From Trichomonas vaginalis G3 (Eukaryota; Parabasalia; Trichomonadida; Trichomonadidae), in NCBI RefSeq assembly GCF_026262505.1, contig NC_067203.1, positions 3,100,001 to 3,164,000 of the forward strand: 64,000 bases of DNA, given 5' to 3'. Each line of letters opens with the position of its first letter. Positions within the stretch are counted from its first letter, which is position 1. The notes under the pieces are model-generated. The model did not search any database. It worked only from the letters and a program-made list of their open reading frames with translations, and was not told the DNA's origin. The position numbers and the translations under genes are program-made. This document shows positions 1-9,535 of the stretch, one piece after another.

Positions 1-1
1 G

Positions 2-1180
2 ATTATTTCAGATATGAAGATCAAAATTCAAGACCTTAACATCAAAATTGGTCAATATGATAAAAATATCTCTGATTTGAAACAGAAATTATCAGAGCAA
101 AAGAATGATTTTGAAAAATTACAAAGAGAAACTATTCACAAGTATCAAAATCTTATTATAGAATCCCAAAATAAAGAAAGTCAGAAGTACAAAATTGAAC
201 TTGAAGCAGCTGCAGATGAAATGAAAGAATCTCAATCAATAATGAGGAAATTCGCAGAAAAGGTTGAAAAACAAAATAGAAAAATCAAGAATTTAAATCA
301 AGTAATTGATCAAATGAAGAATGAATCATTCAATGAATCAAAAATAAATGGTGTCCTGAAGGAGAAAATAGAACAGCTCAATAAAGAAAAAAGAGAAGAT
401 ATTCAAAATATTACCACATTGAAGCTTCAAAATTCCGAATTAAAGAAAAAACTAGAACTAAATGAAAGAAATGACACAAGTAAAGCAAATGAATTCATCT
501 TAAAAGTAAAGTCACTAGAACTTGAACTTGAATCGATTAAAAATGAAAATAATTCCTACAAAATGACAATTGAGAACTACAAACCTAAATTAAATGATTA
601 TGAAATCAAAAGTTTACATCAAAAAGTTATGGCACTCGAAACAGAGTTATCATTAGAAAGAAAGAAATTTACTTCACTTCAGACCCAGTTCTCATCTCTA
701 TGCAAGGAAAATGAGAAAAATATTTTAATGATCAATGATTTAAAGAAAAAAATATCTAATTTCCAACAAGAAAGCAGCAGACTTTCTTTGTTTGAGCAAA
801 ACATGAATGAAAAAGTTGAATCAATGCAGAAGAAATTAGAACTTGCAGAAGGCAACTTGTCCACTAGCGAAAAGGCCTTGGCAACACTCTCAGAGCTGGT
901 TAAAACTGCAAAAATCGAATTAATTCGCTACAATAAATCTGAAATTGATGCAGAAAATTCTTTATCTAATCTTTTTGGAATTTTCGGAATTACCAATCAA
1001 AGAATTAAATCCTTGATTGTAAATAAACCAAATACAATTAATAAGAAACCGGTCAGAACCAGCCATGGAATAGCTGGGAACGCGTCTGATTTATTTGTCC
1101 GTCTAAATACCCTTTGCAACCAAGTGGAAAATGAAACTGAAAATATGAGTATAATTTTACAAAATTCAACTATTCAATAA
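2..1180 (+). CDS. Long coiled-coil protein, 5' end outside window
   Basis: The reading frame is open from the left edge, so the first visible Met (base 14) is probably internal and the gene begins outside the window. About 390 residues are seen. From residue 1 to about 300 they are almost unbroken heptad-type coiled coil, rich in Lys, Glu, Asn, Gln and Leu, with no enzyme motif. The last 90 residues are less charged and may fold separately. Trichomonad proteins of this kind are often labelled viral A-type inclusion-like only because of coiled-coil composition; a scaffold or cytoskeletal role is more likely. No intron signal is seen. The neighbour is a convergent Rab gene 208 bp away. Confidence 0.8.
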   Translation: MISDMKIKIQDLNIKIGQYDKNISDLKQKLSEQKNDFEKLQRETIHKYQNLIIESQNKESQKYKIELEAAADEMKESQSIMRKFAEKVEKQNRKIKNLNQVIDQMKNESFNESKINGVLKEKIEQLNKEKREDIQNITTLKLQNSELKKKLELNERNDTSKANEFILKVKSLELELESIKNENNSYKMTIENYKPKLNDYEIKSLHQKVMALETELSLERKKFTSLQTQFSSLCKENEKNILMINDLKKKISNFQQESSRLSLFEQNMNEKVESMQKKLELAEGNLSTSEKALATLSELVKTAKIELIRYNKSEIDAENSLSNLFGIFGITNQRIKSLIVNKPNTINKKPVRTSHGIAGNASDLFVRLNTLCNQVENETENMSIILQNSTIQ

Positions 1181-1388
1181 AATGATTTATTTAGAGCTTA
1201 TGATCATTTCATGTATAAGTAATTTTTTTTGTTTTGAACCAAAGAGATAAATTTTTTAATGATAATATATATTGAATTTTGTTTTTTGAGATTTAATTAG
1301 AAACAAAAACGAAAATTGAATACAAAACATTCAAAATTTAACATTAACAGCGATAAATAAATAAATAAATAAAAATATAATAATAAAA

Positions 1389-1988
1389 TCAGCAACATGA
1401 TGACTTTTCTGCATGAACAAGTACATCTGTTGGCTCATTAACGTCCTTACTAATAATTTTTGTCAAGCATTTCTTGCCGATAAGATTCATTAAATCGTTG
1501 ATTTTATCTGGCTGATCTTTTGCACTCAACTCAATGAAATCAAATCCATGCTCAACTGCAAAGTTCAGACCAGTTTCTGTCGTAACCATTCTTTGTGATT
1601 CTAAATCTGATTTATTTGCAACTACAACAATCGTTGGCTGGGTTACACACTCTGTCGTAATACTATTGCACCATGAAGCAAGGCTTTTAAAAGATTGGAG
1701 ATTATCAACTGAATAAATTAGTACAATAAAATCTGTTTCTCGATAAAACATTGGAGTGAGTGATCGAAATCTTTCTTGTCCTGCGGTATCCCACATATTG
1801 AGCTTTATAAAGTAATCACCCATGTTTAAATTTTTAACAAGGAATGATGCCCCAACAGTGGGTACGGAATCAGGTGTGAAATAACCTGTATGCGCTTCTG
1901 AGACTATTGTTGTTTTCCCTACAGTTGAATCACCAAGAAACACGACTTTGAAACTAAATATTTTGTCTGTTGCTTGTTGATTTACCAT
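1389..1988 (-). CDS. Rab-family small GTPase
   Basis: A 199-residue Ras-superfamily GTPase that would switch membrane traffic steps between GTP- and GDP-bound states. All G motifs are visible: GDSTVGKTT (G1), the Thr before VGASF (G2), WDTAGQERFR (G3), NKSD (G4) and SAKD (G5). The C-terminus ends SSCC, a geranylgeranylation signal for membrane anchoring. The WDTAGQE box and tail length place it with Rab rather than Ras or Rho. The start chosen is the ATG at 1988; a frame-compatible TTG lies 12 bases upstream. Trichomonads have very many Rab paralogues, and the exact subfamily cannot be told here. Confidence 0.93.
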   Translation of the reverse strand: MVNQQATDKIFSFKVVFLGDSTVGKTTIVSEAHTGYFTPDSVPTVGASFLVKNLNMGDYFIKLNMWDTAGQERFRSLTPMFYRETDFIVLIYSVDNLQSFKSLASWCNSITTECVTQPTIVVVANKSDLESQRMVTTETGLNFAVEHGFDFIELSAKDQPDKINDLMNLIGKKCLTKIISKDVNEPTDVLVHAEKSSCC

Positions 1989-2421
1989 TTGCGTTATCAA
2001 ATACTAGATTTTGTAAATTAATCAAATTCATCTGAAACTCGGTAGACTCACAAATTGTAAAAAAATTGAATGGTAAAAAGATAAAGAAAATGATCTTTTT
2101 ATTACTTTTCTTTTTGTTGAAAGTTTGAAAAAAAAATATTCTCAATTTTCAATATGTGAAATCTTGAGTTTAAATCAATAGTATATTACAAATATGAGTA
2201 ATAAGATTAATCAACTGATTCTGGATTCAAATTGAATTAAAAATGGTCAAGACTTTTTATGAAAGTTTTGAATGTTAAATTTAATTCGTTTTTTTTTAAT
2301 TATTCAAAAATGTAAACTTTTCAAATTTGAACAATTAACTATATTTTTTTATTGTGTAACGTTTATACATAATACCATTAATACTTCTTGCGTTAAATAT
2401 TTATTTTTATTTATATATTCA
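1989..2421. other. Intergenic, no gene seen
   Basis: Very A/T-rich spacer upstream of the Rab gene, ending at the first transposon terminus. I see no coding region, RNA gene or clear repeat. A clear TCA-type trichomonad initiator next to the Rab ATG is not obvious. Confidence 0.6.
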
Positions 2422-2430
2422 TTAAGGGTG

Positions 2431-2467
2431 CACCCGTATGTACGTTTATTTGAGAGGAGGAGGATTA
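2431..2467 (+). repeat. 37 bp direct repeat, left copy
   Basis: The string beginning CACCCGTATGTACGTTTATT and continuing with TGAGAGGAGGAGGA is found again in the same orientation at 30890-30928, where one extra GGA is present. The two copies bracket the whole hAT/Maverick nest. This could be an unusually long duplication of target sequence or a shared piece of two related elements. Confidence 0.75.
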
Positions 2468-2783
2468 CCCTCTCAATTTTGAGGGATTCGTTAGTTTATT
2501 TTCTCGATGAATATGCAATAAAATTTGATTTTTACCTTATCAATATACTTCATATAATATACACATGTTCATGTAAAAACTTTTTTCCAAAATCTTCAGG
2601 AATTAAGGGATTTTTGAATTTTAAGAATTTTTTTTCGAATTTTTTCGAAAAAAAATATTTTCAGAACAGCCTTAACGGCTAAGATTTAGGAACAATGCTA
2701 AGTATCAAAAAGAAAGGAGGTCTGATATAGACAACATATATCGTTGAAGGTTGAAAAAATCTCTAATATTTGAGCCCAAAATT

Positions 2784-2990
2784 TAGGGCTGTACAAAATC
2801 GAGAAAAACATTGCCGTGCGGTAATATAGGGTCAAAAAAATCGCGCCTCGGCGGCTCCGCCGCCTCGGCACTATTAAGTGCGCATTATATTTAATATGTC
2901 CTTCTTTTTTTCTTTTTTCTTCTTCTTCTTTTCCTTTCCTTCTTTCTCTCCTTCCTCTTCTTTCCTTCTCCTTCTCTTTTTACAACAACG
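2784..2990. repeat. Left terminal inverted repeat of the hAT-like element
   Basis: It begins TAGGGCTGTACAAAAT, then has ACATTGCCG, a GC-rich hairpin (GGCGGC-TCC-GCCGCC), GCGCAT, ATATGTCCTTCTT and a long pyrimidine run. The same blocks occur in the same order on the other strand ending at 30852. TAGGG-type ends are seen in hAT elements of the Ac group. The partner transposase would be the gene at 27595-29729. Similarity continues weakly upstream of 2784, so the true tip may be a little further out. Confidence 0.55.
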
Positions 2991-3317
2991 TCGAAGATCT
3001 TCGAATTTGATTGTTGGAAAAGCATCTATTTCAGATAAAGGATGCCTTTCTCACAGTCAACATACGAGGGTCCTGGCTGAAACGTTCTCAAAAAGCCTGA
3101 GATGGTAATTCTCTGATCACTCATAGCTGGGCAGGTAGTCATTGCTGACAATACCTGTCTTTATGCATGCACGCTTTCATATATATGGGTTTACACTATC
3201 AATTCGCAAAGTTGTTCCGAATTCTTCCAAAATGGAAGGACCCGAAACAACTTTGCTTGTTAACGATACAGACGCATTACTTTGCATTGATACTGTGCTG
3301 AGTTGTGTAGAAAGTTT

Positions 3318-3739
3318 GATTAGAGTTGTTTTGTTCTGGTATCTCTCATCTTCTGATGAGAGAAATCAAAGCAACACAACTCTAATGAGTTTGTTTTCAC
3401 TCATTTGTATGTAGGTTTTTAGTTCGATTGGAGCTGCTTCATAATGAGATCTCTCATCAATTGATGAGGGAGATCATAACAAAGCAGCTCTAATGTATAT
3501 GCTCGTATTAACCTGGTTGTAATGCGTTGTAACGTCAGCTTGTAGTTCGTTTGGGGCCACTTCACATTGAAATGAGAAGAAATGATTAAAGGACTCTGAA
3601 AGGCTTTGGCCGTTGATGTTGTAATCACATTACTTGGAACTAGCTGGATGCTAAGATGTGTAGAATGTTCGATTAGAGCTGTTTTGATATGATTTTTCTC
3701 ATCATAAGATTGGAGGAATCATAGCAAAACAACGCTAAT
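3318..3739. repeat. Three related 69 bp hairpins
   Basis: Hairpins at 3318-3386, 3426-3494 and 3671-3739 are each exactly 69 bp. Each starts GATTAGAG or GATTGGAG and ends CTCTAAT or CGCTAAT. All have an inner stem around TCTCATC and an apical loop of a few bases, with small internal mismatches as in pre-microRNA-like folds. Related sequence (GTGTAGAA before, TTGTATGTAG after) shows that larger units were duplicated. They lie in the left arm of the hAT-like element. No protein coding is seen. Confidence 0.75.
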
Positions 3740-4296
3740 GGGTTTACCATCATCTACTTGTATGTAGATGTTTGGGAAATTGTCTTGTTAATCGATTTTC
3801 GAGATGACTTTCAAATGCGATAATCAAATGACAAACAAGTCTAAGATTTCTCGACAATACATCAAATCATGATGTTTGTAAGTGCGATGAGATTAGAATT
3901 TTTGAAGGAATGACAAGAGAAGTAGGGAAGCTCGGCATTCGCCGAGCAAATTAAAAATTAACGTATGGATTAAATTTTAAGAGGAATTCAATTTTAATTA
4001 CGGGTTGTTCAAATATTGATTAATATAAATTTATTAATAAGAATAAACAATTTTTGTTTTTGAATTTATTCAATTTATAGCTTTACATATAGTTTCAAAA
4101 TTGTACAACTATGATTATTTCAACAAAAAATATCTTACTTTTTCACTTCACTTTCACCCTCACTTTTTCCGTAATTCAAATTTCAACATTATGTATTTTA
4201 ATTCCTTATAGTATTTTTAACATAATTAATCAAATAATAATTGGAAGTTCTGAACTACTTTTTTTCGTAATTCAAAATCAAAAATATGAATAATAT
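3740..4296. other. A/T-rich arm next to Maverick 1, no gene
   Basis: No coding region is supported. The last 150 bp carry CACTTTTTCCGTAATTCAA-type strings that recur inverted at 27270-27390 on the far side of Maverick 1 and the fold-back element. This suggests that both flanks belong to one older inverted-repeat element that was split by these insertions. Confidence 0.5.
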
Positions 4297-4993
4297 AGTT
4301 AGTATACAAGTCTTGGGTATGGTGGCACTGCGTTCCACTTTACCCAATACTTGTGAATTTAACACTTTACAAAACCGCTAACGTATATTTTACAACACAA
4401 ACACAAACACTAACTTAACCTTAAATATTTACAAAGCCGCCAACCACTTCACTTCACTAACGAACTCACTAATGTAAAAAATAAACGTTCTCACTATCGT
4501 TCTCACTAACGACTTCACTAATGTTCTCATAAATTTTCCTCAATATCTTCATCATCAGTGTTAACCCTATTGTAGTCATACTTGAAGCCATAAACTTTCT
4601 CTAACTTCTTAACGTACAATTTACATAACTTACCTTCGTCATCGTATGGTTTAATGATATAACTATTTCTATCTTTATACACAGTCAATGAAAAGTCAAC
4701 TGGTCTCGGATGTATTTGAAAGAACATGTTATGCTCAGGAAGGAAGAATAAATGTTTAAATGTATGTTTGTTATACTGTGGAATTCGAATGAGTTGCTTT
4801 TGTTCTTTCAAATACATCCAAATAAAAATTTTCAGTAAAATAAAAAATAAACTTAAAAATAAATGATATCACCACCCTCACACGTATGAAAACATAGCAC
4901 AAAAATAAATTTAGGTGAAGAGGTGAAATCTCACCTCTTTTTTCACCTGTTTTTTCACCCTGTTGAATTCATTGCTTTATAACTCTCTTCCTT
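4297..4993. repeat. Left terminal inverted repeat of Maverick 1
   Basis: About 697 bp matched by 25746-26430 in reverse. It contains a complete small gene. It also carries TTCTCACTAACG-like units repeated every 12 bp (about 4440-4535) and a GGTGA/TCACC palindrome near 4912-4965. Small insertions or losses of 12 bp repeat units separate the two copies. Its inner edge runs into the end of the 175-residue gene. Confidence 0.95.
4527..4817 (-). CDS. Maverick TIR-encoded protein, left copy
   Basis: A 96-residue protein encoded wholly within the terminal repeat and therefore present twice in the element, with identical sequence in the right copy. It is basic and aromatic at the start (YLKEQKQLIRIPQYNKHTFK), mostly beta-like in the middle, and ends in an acidic tail (NTDDEDIEENL). 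I do not recognise the family. The start follows an ATTTTTATTTGG signal, like other genes of the element. A gene inside both ends could act in end recognition or simply be carried there. Confidence 0.75.
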   Translation of the reverse strand: MYLKEQKQLIRIPQYNKHTFKHLFFLPEHNMFFQIHPRPVDFSLTVYKDRNSYIIKPYDDEGKLCKLYVKKLEKVYGFKYDYNRVNTDDEDIEENL

Positions 4994-5496
4994 GGTTTCT
5001 TTTTAGTTGCTTTCTTCACGTCTGTCTCCAACTTGACTGCCTTTCTTCTTCGTCCGTAATGATACCAGTTACTTCCACCAGTCAATGGGTCAAATGGTCT
5101 TTCGTAAGGGTTTCCATACATTCCATAGGGACCATACGGAAGAACTACTGGTGGAGAAGAAACATTTTCTTTAGTTCCATCGACTCTATTTAAATGCATT
5201 GTTTCACCTTTCATCTGGTCATTAAAGTCTTTTGCGTGTTTTGCAAACTCATCGTCCTTTCCTAAAGCATTTTCTGACTCAGTCGCAACCAAATTGGATG
5301 CTTTATTTATGAGCCCTATTTTATTTAATCTTAACTTCTTTGCAACCCAGCCTCCAATCTTTCCTTTATTTGCATCTAATGTCTTTGAAACTCTTCCTCC
5401 ACTCATTTTATTTACTGCGTCATAAGCTCCAAGTGCTTTTGCTCCAAATGCTAATGCTTTTGTTCCCATTGCGCCTAAAGCTGCCCAAGCTACCAT
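4969..5496 (-). CDS. Small hydrophobic-basic structural protein (Maverick 1)
   Basis: 175 residues. The N-terminal 30 residues are Ala/Gly-rich and hydrophobic (AWAALGAMGTKALAFGAKAL), the middle is amphipathic, then comes a Gly/Tyr/Pro-rich stretch (YGPYGMYGNPYE), and the C-terminus is strongly basic. This layout resembles small internal virion proteins that disturb membranes or bind DNA, but no family is recognised. Its last codons lie in the terminal repeat. It follows the 74-residue gene with a TAAATG stop-start overlap; a GATGATTTTAAT signal precedes it. Confidence 0.7.
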   Translation of the reverse strand: MVAWAALGAMGTKALAFGAKALGAYDAVNKMSGGRVSKTLDANKGKIGGWVAKKLRLNKIGLINKASNLVATESENALGKDDEFAKHAKDFNDQMKGETMHLNRVDGTKENVSSPPVVLPYGPYGMYGNPYERPFDPLTGGSNWYHYGRRRKAVKLETDVKKATKKKPRKRVIKQ

Positions 5497-5721
5497 TTAC
5501 ACCATATTAAAATCATCTCTCTTCAATATTATCTCATAAAAGTTCTCGTTACTGGAGAAAGTCAATGAAACATAAGCGTTCTCACGGGCTTCGCCCTCAC
5601 CGCTTTGCGGTCTATCTAACTTATTTCTTATATCATCTATACGCTTCAAAATGTCTGAACAATTGCTAACATCTTCTACAACAGTTATTTCATCATGAAT
5701 GACTTTCATGAACAAGCTCAT
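5497..5721 (-). CDS. Small protein of unknown function (Maverick 1)
   Basis: 74 residues with no recognised domain; mixed helix and strand, with a central charged loop. It is the middle member of a tight run of three leftward genes joined by TAAATG stop-start overlaps. The upstream GATGATTTTAAT string is nearly the same as the one before the next gene, which supports a separate start signal for each. Confidence 0.6.
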   Translation of the reverse strand: MSLFMKVIHDEITVVEDVSNCSDILKRIDDIRNKLDRPQSGEGEARENAYVSLTFSSNENFYEIILKRDDFNMV

Positions 5722-6602
5722 TTAATATGCAATTAAAATCATCTCAATAATGAGTCCATCCTTTCCATCTTTAGGTAGCACAACATCTTTCATTGAAGAA
5801 GGTTCGACAAGTCTTATGTTAAACTTACTGACAAAGTTTGTTATACTATAATGCTTCGGTGGCGAATACATGTAGTTTGAAAGACATAATATAGATTCTT
5901 CAGCAAATTCACTTATACTGGATTTTATAACAATGTTCTCACGAGACCAAACGCCACCAATTGACAATCTTGTAAGCAATCCTGCTGAGCCTTCAACTGT
6001 AAACGTCGATGTAACATTCCACGAAGGTCATCTATTGACATCTTTGAGTCACTGAATTTAAATATTTTCTTAAAGCAATCGTCATTATCTAACCATGCAA
6101 TAGCTTTGAAGTTTTCATTCGAATATACATCTGCTTCATTAATGTAAATCCTGACTTCTTTGCAGAGACGACTTTAAAAATCTATTGAGTTTGTTTCAAA
6201 ATTATATGCTATGGTAACTTCTGAAGGTAATGGATGCCCTTCCGCAGTCAGTTGTTCTCTCACTACCGTTTGAAGCTTTGTATTAAAAACTTTCATGTCA
6301 TCTCCTGTGTCTAGGTTCACATACACAGCAACAGGGAAACTATCTTGCTTCTTTGTTTCATCATTATATCTCAAAACATTAAAGTTCTTCAATAATATTG
6401 TTCTTCCTGCTGGAATACTTCGAACCTGTCTGATTTCAATAGCTTTCTCACCTCCTACATACTCTACCCAGTGTCTTGGATATTCATAAGTATACTGACT
6501 TTCTTGAATTTTGGTTGGTTTCATCATAACATGTTCATAGTATATCTTTATACTCTTGTCAGTTAGACTCGGTGCTATGTTCTGAATATTTCTGACTTGC
6601 AT
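5722..6602 (-). pseudogene. Capsid-associated structural protein, broken (Maverick 1)
   Basis: Two parts of this region match the beginning and the end of the 282- and 286-residue structural proteins of Maverick 2. The first shows the F/Y-x-Y-P...W...KAI...R block, here YEYPRHWVEYVGGEKAIEIR. The second shows the S-ILCLSNYMYSPPKHY block, matching SFLCLANDFYEKPTKLYEPP in element 2. Such proteins are probably minor jelly-roll capsid components (inference). The start at 6602 follows ATTTTATCTCC and faces the ATPase gene across a 16 bp shared promoter. Broken, with roughly two breaks. Confidence 0.65.
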
Positions 6603-6618
6603 TTTTAATGGAGATAAA
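6603..6618. promoter_or_regulatory. 16 bp two-way start region
   Basis: Only 16 bp separate the start codons of the leftward structural gene and the rightward ATPase gene. Read with its edges in either direction it gives an ATTTTTAAT or ATTTTATCTCC-like signal followed by AAA-ATG, the pattern seen before most genes of both Mavericks. Confidence 0.55.
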
Positions 6619-7506
6619 ATGAAGCATTTAATACATGATGTAGATGAAGACATGAATGAAACTACAGACAAACTTAACTCTTCTCTCATTCTTCCTTTCA
6701 GTAAGGACTATGAGTTCTGTTCAAATGGTGTTTATTTCTATTGTGGAAAGATGGGTTCAGGTAAGACATTTAACCTCATTCGTCATATACTCATAACAGA
6801 GCGTTTAGGAAACGACTCTTACTATGACCAAATCATTATATCAGCAACTTCAGACTCTATGGATTCAACAGCGAAAACATTTATGTCAAAAGTTCAAGCC
6901 TCTGTCGTTAAAGTTCCAGACAGTGAACTCATTGAATTTCTTCAACGTTACATTCGACGTAAGAGGAAATATTATGCCATCGTTGAATTTATACAGTCAG
7001 GAATGCAAAAGGCTTCAGAAGAGATGGAAAGAATTATTGACAAACACCACTTACGTCAGTACTCAGGAGTTTACGATATGAAACGACTGACAAACTACAT
7101 TCTGTCAAAACTTTCAAAATACCCCTTCAAAAAGTATCCTTCAAATACTCTGCTCGTTTGTGACGACTTCGCCGGAAAAGGTTTAGTGTCAAAGCCTGAC
7201 TCACCATTAGCTAACATCATAACTAAAGTCAGACATTACCATTTAACTGTAGCAATACTTATGCAAACATGGCGTTTCCTTGCTTTAAACATAAAACGTC
7301 TCATAACTGACTTCGTTATCTTTCAAGGTTTCTCACGCTATGATATTGAACTCATTTGGAAACAGTCAGGTATAACATTACCTTTTGAAGAAATTTGGGA
7401 AGCATATAAGTCTCTCATCTCTCCTCGTTCATACCTTGAGATTCATATCATGACTAATACCATTAAAGTCAAAAATATTCCATGGGAACGACCAACATTG
7501 TTTTAA
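6619..7506 (+). CDS. Packaging ATPase, FtsK/HerA (A32-like) type
   Basis: A 295-residue P-loop ATPase of the kind that pumps viral DNA into capsids. Walker A is GKMGSGKT at residues 42-49; Walker B is LLVCDDF near 177-183. It is followed by KVRHYHLTVAILMQT, the conserved strand-loop of A32-like ATPases with the Gln of sensor motif type. The length is normal for Polinton ATPases. Its broken counterpart in Maverick 2 has the same order of motifs. Looks whole. Confidence 0.92.
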   Translation: MKHLIHDVDEDMNETTDKLNSSLILPFSKDYEFCSNGVYFYCGKMGSGKTFNLIRHILITERLGNDSYYDQIIISATSDSMDSTAKTFMSKVQASVVKVPDSELIEFLQRYIRRKRKYYAIVEFIQSGMQKASEEMERIIDKHHLRQYSGVYDMKRLTNYILSKLSKYPFKKYPSNTLLVCDDFAGKGLVSKPDSPLANIITKVRHYHLTVAILMQTWRFLALNIKRLITDFVIFQGFSRYDIELIWKQSGITLPFEEIWEAYKSLISPRSYLEIHIMTNTIKVKNIPWERPTLF

Positions 7507-7509
7507 AGT

Positions 7510-7764
7510 TTAACCTTCAATTGACTGATGGTAAAACAAATTCCATGCATCTCTGTCGCCATTTCTGTTAATATTTTTGCTGTCATTCATATCATCCACT
7601 TCCCCATCCGTTAGCTTTTGAGGATATGGGTTAGAATAGCTGTTCTTAAATGAAGGCTTTTCACCTTTGAGAGCATAAACTCTATAACTTTCTGCATACT
7701 TTATGTTTGAACCTCCTGAGCCATCATTGACATAAATTTTTATAGGCTTCCACCCTTTGTTCAT
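7510..7764 (-). CDS. Small protein of unknown function (Maverick 1)
   Basis: 84 residues, polar, rich in Asn, Ser, Gly and Lys, with no recognised motif. It ends 3 bp from the convergent ATPase stop and its start overlaps the stop of the next leftward gene, so the space is fully used. Possibly a minor virion component. Confidence 0.5.
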   Translation of the reverse strand: MNKGWKPIKIYVNDGSGGSNIKYAESYRVYALKGEKPSFKNSYSNPYPQKLTDGEVDDMNDSKNINRNGDRDAWNLFYHQSIEG

Positions 7765-7907
7765 GTTCCTGCTTCTTCCCTTTGCCTTTTGTTCAGTAGT
7801 TCTACATCTTTATACACAGCACCTGTCTCAGTGAATTCAACAATATTTTCATTCGTTAGCTTTACATTCAAACCCTTGTTGTCGAGTATATTGTTCATTT
7901 CATACAT
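7761..7907 (-). CDS. 48-residue protein, unknown (Maverick 1)
   Basis: The start chosen is the ATG of MYEMNNILDNKG, giving 48 residues that end ...NKRQREEAGT; a longer upstream frame only runs antisense to the next gene. It overlaps the following gene by 4 bp. Its upstream region is shared with the divergent gene at 7933. No family is recognised. Confidence 0.4.
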   Translation of the reverse strand: MYEMNNILDNKGLNVKLTNENIVEFTETGAVYKDVELLNKRQREEAGT

Positions 7908-7932
7908 ATAAAAGGTTTTTATTCTATATGAA

Positions 7933-8544
7933 ATGAGAAGCAAATCCATCTTAGCTGGTGCCGTTAATGTTCCAATTGAACCAACATCAAATGTTGACTC
8001 ACGAACGACAAACAATATTGTCATAAAGAACTATAGTTCGGAGTGTTTGAAAGAAAAAGAACCAGATCTTAAGTCGGTGAATTTAAACACAGCTTCAAAC
8101 GCTAACGCTACATCAGATGTTAAGTTAGAGTATCCACCACTGGACCAAATTCTTTCAAGAGACGCCAACGACAACCCTTACACAAATGTTCAAACAAATC
8201 CTTCAGATAACGTAGACCATTACCTTCTTCAGTTATACCAAACAATTTTACTCAAAGACGATAAGAAGCTTTTGACAAATCTTATAAGTAAGAACCAAAT
8301 AATTCTAACAAAGAGGACCTTGAAAATGTTATCTCACGAATAACAGGAAAGCAATGTGTCATTGACTATCTCGACCTGAAATCGAATGCTGTGGTCAAAC
8401 GCCAATATTCATGAAAATAGGTAACATCCGCATCATTGAAACACCAGGAACTACAGGAGTTGAGTTTAAGTATAAATATTCGAACGAATATACAAAACTA
8501 TCTACTTACTATAAGCTTTGTTTGAAATATGTTTTAGTAAATTA
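7933..8544 (+). pseudogene. Homologue of the 179-residue Maverick 2 protein, broken
   Basis: The N-terminal part is Asn/Asp/Pro-rich and unstructured, then helical. The last part (GTTGVEFKYKYSN...) lines up with the end of the 57510-58049 gene of Maverick 2 (GGETLNLKYSF...). In both elements this gene lies beside the penton-like capsid gene, so a virion role is plausible. The start follows GTTTTTATTCTATATGAA. Broken, about two breaks. Confidence 0.55.
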
Positions 8545-8781
8545 AAGCAACTTATAGTATCTATCCAAAACTTCTTCAACAGTATCGAACTCATCTTCAT
8601 AATGCAAACCTAATCTTATTGACTTGGTGCAGTTTTCACTAACACAATATTTTTCTGTTCTCTTGACTGACATAACTAATTCATTTGTTTCATCAAACAG
8701 CAACAACCAAAGTTCATGACCTAATACATAACATTCATACTTTATATTTTTAGCTCTGAGTTCTCTTGTAAGCTGTTGCAT
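8542..8781 (-). CDS. Small protein of unknown function (Maverick 1)
   Basis: 79 residues, mixed alpha/beta, two Cys in the middle (CVSENCTKS), no recognised family. Its first 40 bases overlap the end of the minor capsid gene in another frame, in keeping with the dense packing of this part of the element. Confidence 0.55.
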   Translation of the reverse strand: MQQLTRELRAKNIKYECYVLGHELWLLLFDETNELVMSVKRTEKYCVSENCTKSIRLGLHYEDEFDTVEEVLDRYYKLL

Positions 8782-9518
8782 TTAATATTTTCTAAAAAGT
8801 CAACTTCAACAGTCATTCGCACTGGTGCCTTCAGTTCTACAGGCTCTCCTTGAAAGTCAACAAGTCTGAATTGCATGTCTTTCAAATTATGAGGACTAAT
8901 GCGAACCCATTTACCTAAATGAGTTACTATGACAGGAACGTTTGGAATGAACATTGAATTTACTTCATAACAGAAAGACTTATATTCTACTGAACCTTTA
9001 CTATTAACTCCTGAAATACCTGTGACATTAGCTATTTTTGACTCAACGTACAAACAATTGCCATAACATACGTATGGAACAGATTTCATCTCAATCGTTT
9101 TGTCAACACTTTTCAAAGGAAATGTCATATGGTATGCTCCCAAAAGAAGTTGTACTCTATGACTCATTCTTGGTATCTTAAACTCTTTCGCATAACTGAA
9201 CTTCAAAACTCCTGCAATAAGTTTAACATTCATTAAGTTTTCTCCGTTATCCTTGTTTATTGTAGTACTTATGAGAGCATTTAACACTCCAGCTAATGTT
9301 TCCATCTTATATTCTACATTATTGTGAAATCTTATTTCGTGCTTCTTTCCATCTATTTCAATCTCCATGAAATCTGTTTCGTCAGTTATAACGAATGAAG
9401 CAATAGTATTAAAGTCAACCATTCTGAATGCAAGCGCCTCATTCTGTAGACCTAAGTTTGTTTGTAGCTTTACTGTCCCGTATTCGTTTGGGTCTGTACT
9501 TTGCAAATAGAACAACAT
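8742..9518 (-). CDS. Penton-like minor capsid protein
   Basis: 258 residues from the ATG at 9518, which follows CATATTTTAATGAGAATAAA. The chain is beta-rich, and its C-terminus has MQFRLVDFQGEPVELKAPVR, matching INLTLVDANFVPVKLLCPMY in the Maverick 2 gene at 56716-57504. The pattern (long N-terminal beta part, final strand pair before a short tail) and its place beside other virion genes fit the single jelly-roll penton protein of Polintons. That assignment is inference; the homology between the two elements is visible directly. Looks whole. Confidence 0.65.
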   Translation of the reverse strand: MLFYLQSTDPNEYGTVKLQTNLGLQNEALAFRMVDFNTIASFVITDETDFMEIEIDGKKHEIRFHNNVEYKMETLAGVLNALISTTINKDNGENLMNVKLIAGVLKFSYAKEFKIPRMSHRVQLLLGAYHMTFPLKSVDKTIEMKSVPYVCYGNCLYVESKIANVTGISGVNSKGSVEYKSFCYEVNSMFIPNVPVIVTHLGKWVRISPHNLKDMQFRLVDFQGEPVELKAPVRMTVEVDFLENIKCNSLQENSELKI

Positions 9519-9535
9519 TTTATTCTCATTAAAAT
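9519..9535. promoter_or_regulatory. 17 bp two-way start region
   Basis: The minor capsid gene (leftward) and the fibre gene (rightward) start 17 bp apart. The strings ATTTTATTCTCATTAAAAT on one strand and ATATTTTAATGAGAATAAA on the other both fit the element-wide start signal. Confidence 0.55.

Noticed and set aside
2272-2682. 136-codon open frame
   Set aside because: Crosses a transposon end (2426) and has A/T-driven composition; no domain.
2878-3108. Phe/Ser-rich start of an open frame
   Set aside because: It is translation of the pyrimidine run in the hAT-like terminal repeat, with no conserved continuation.
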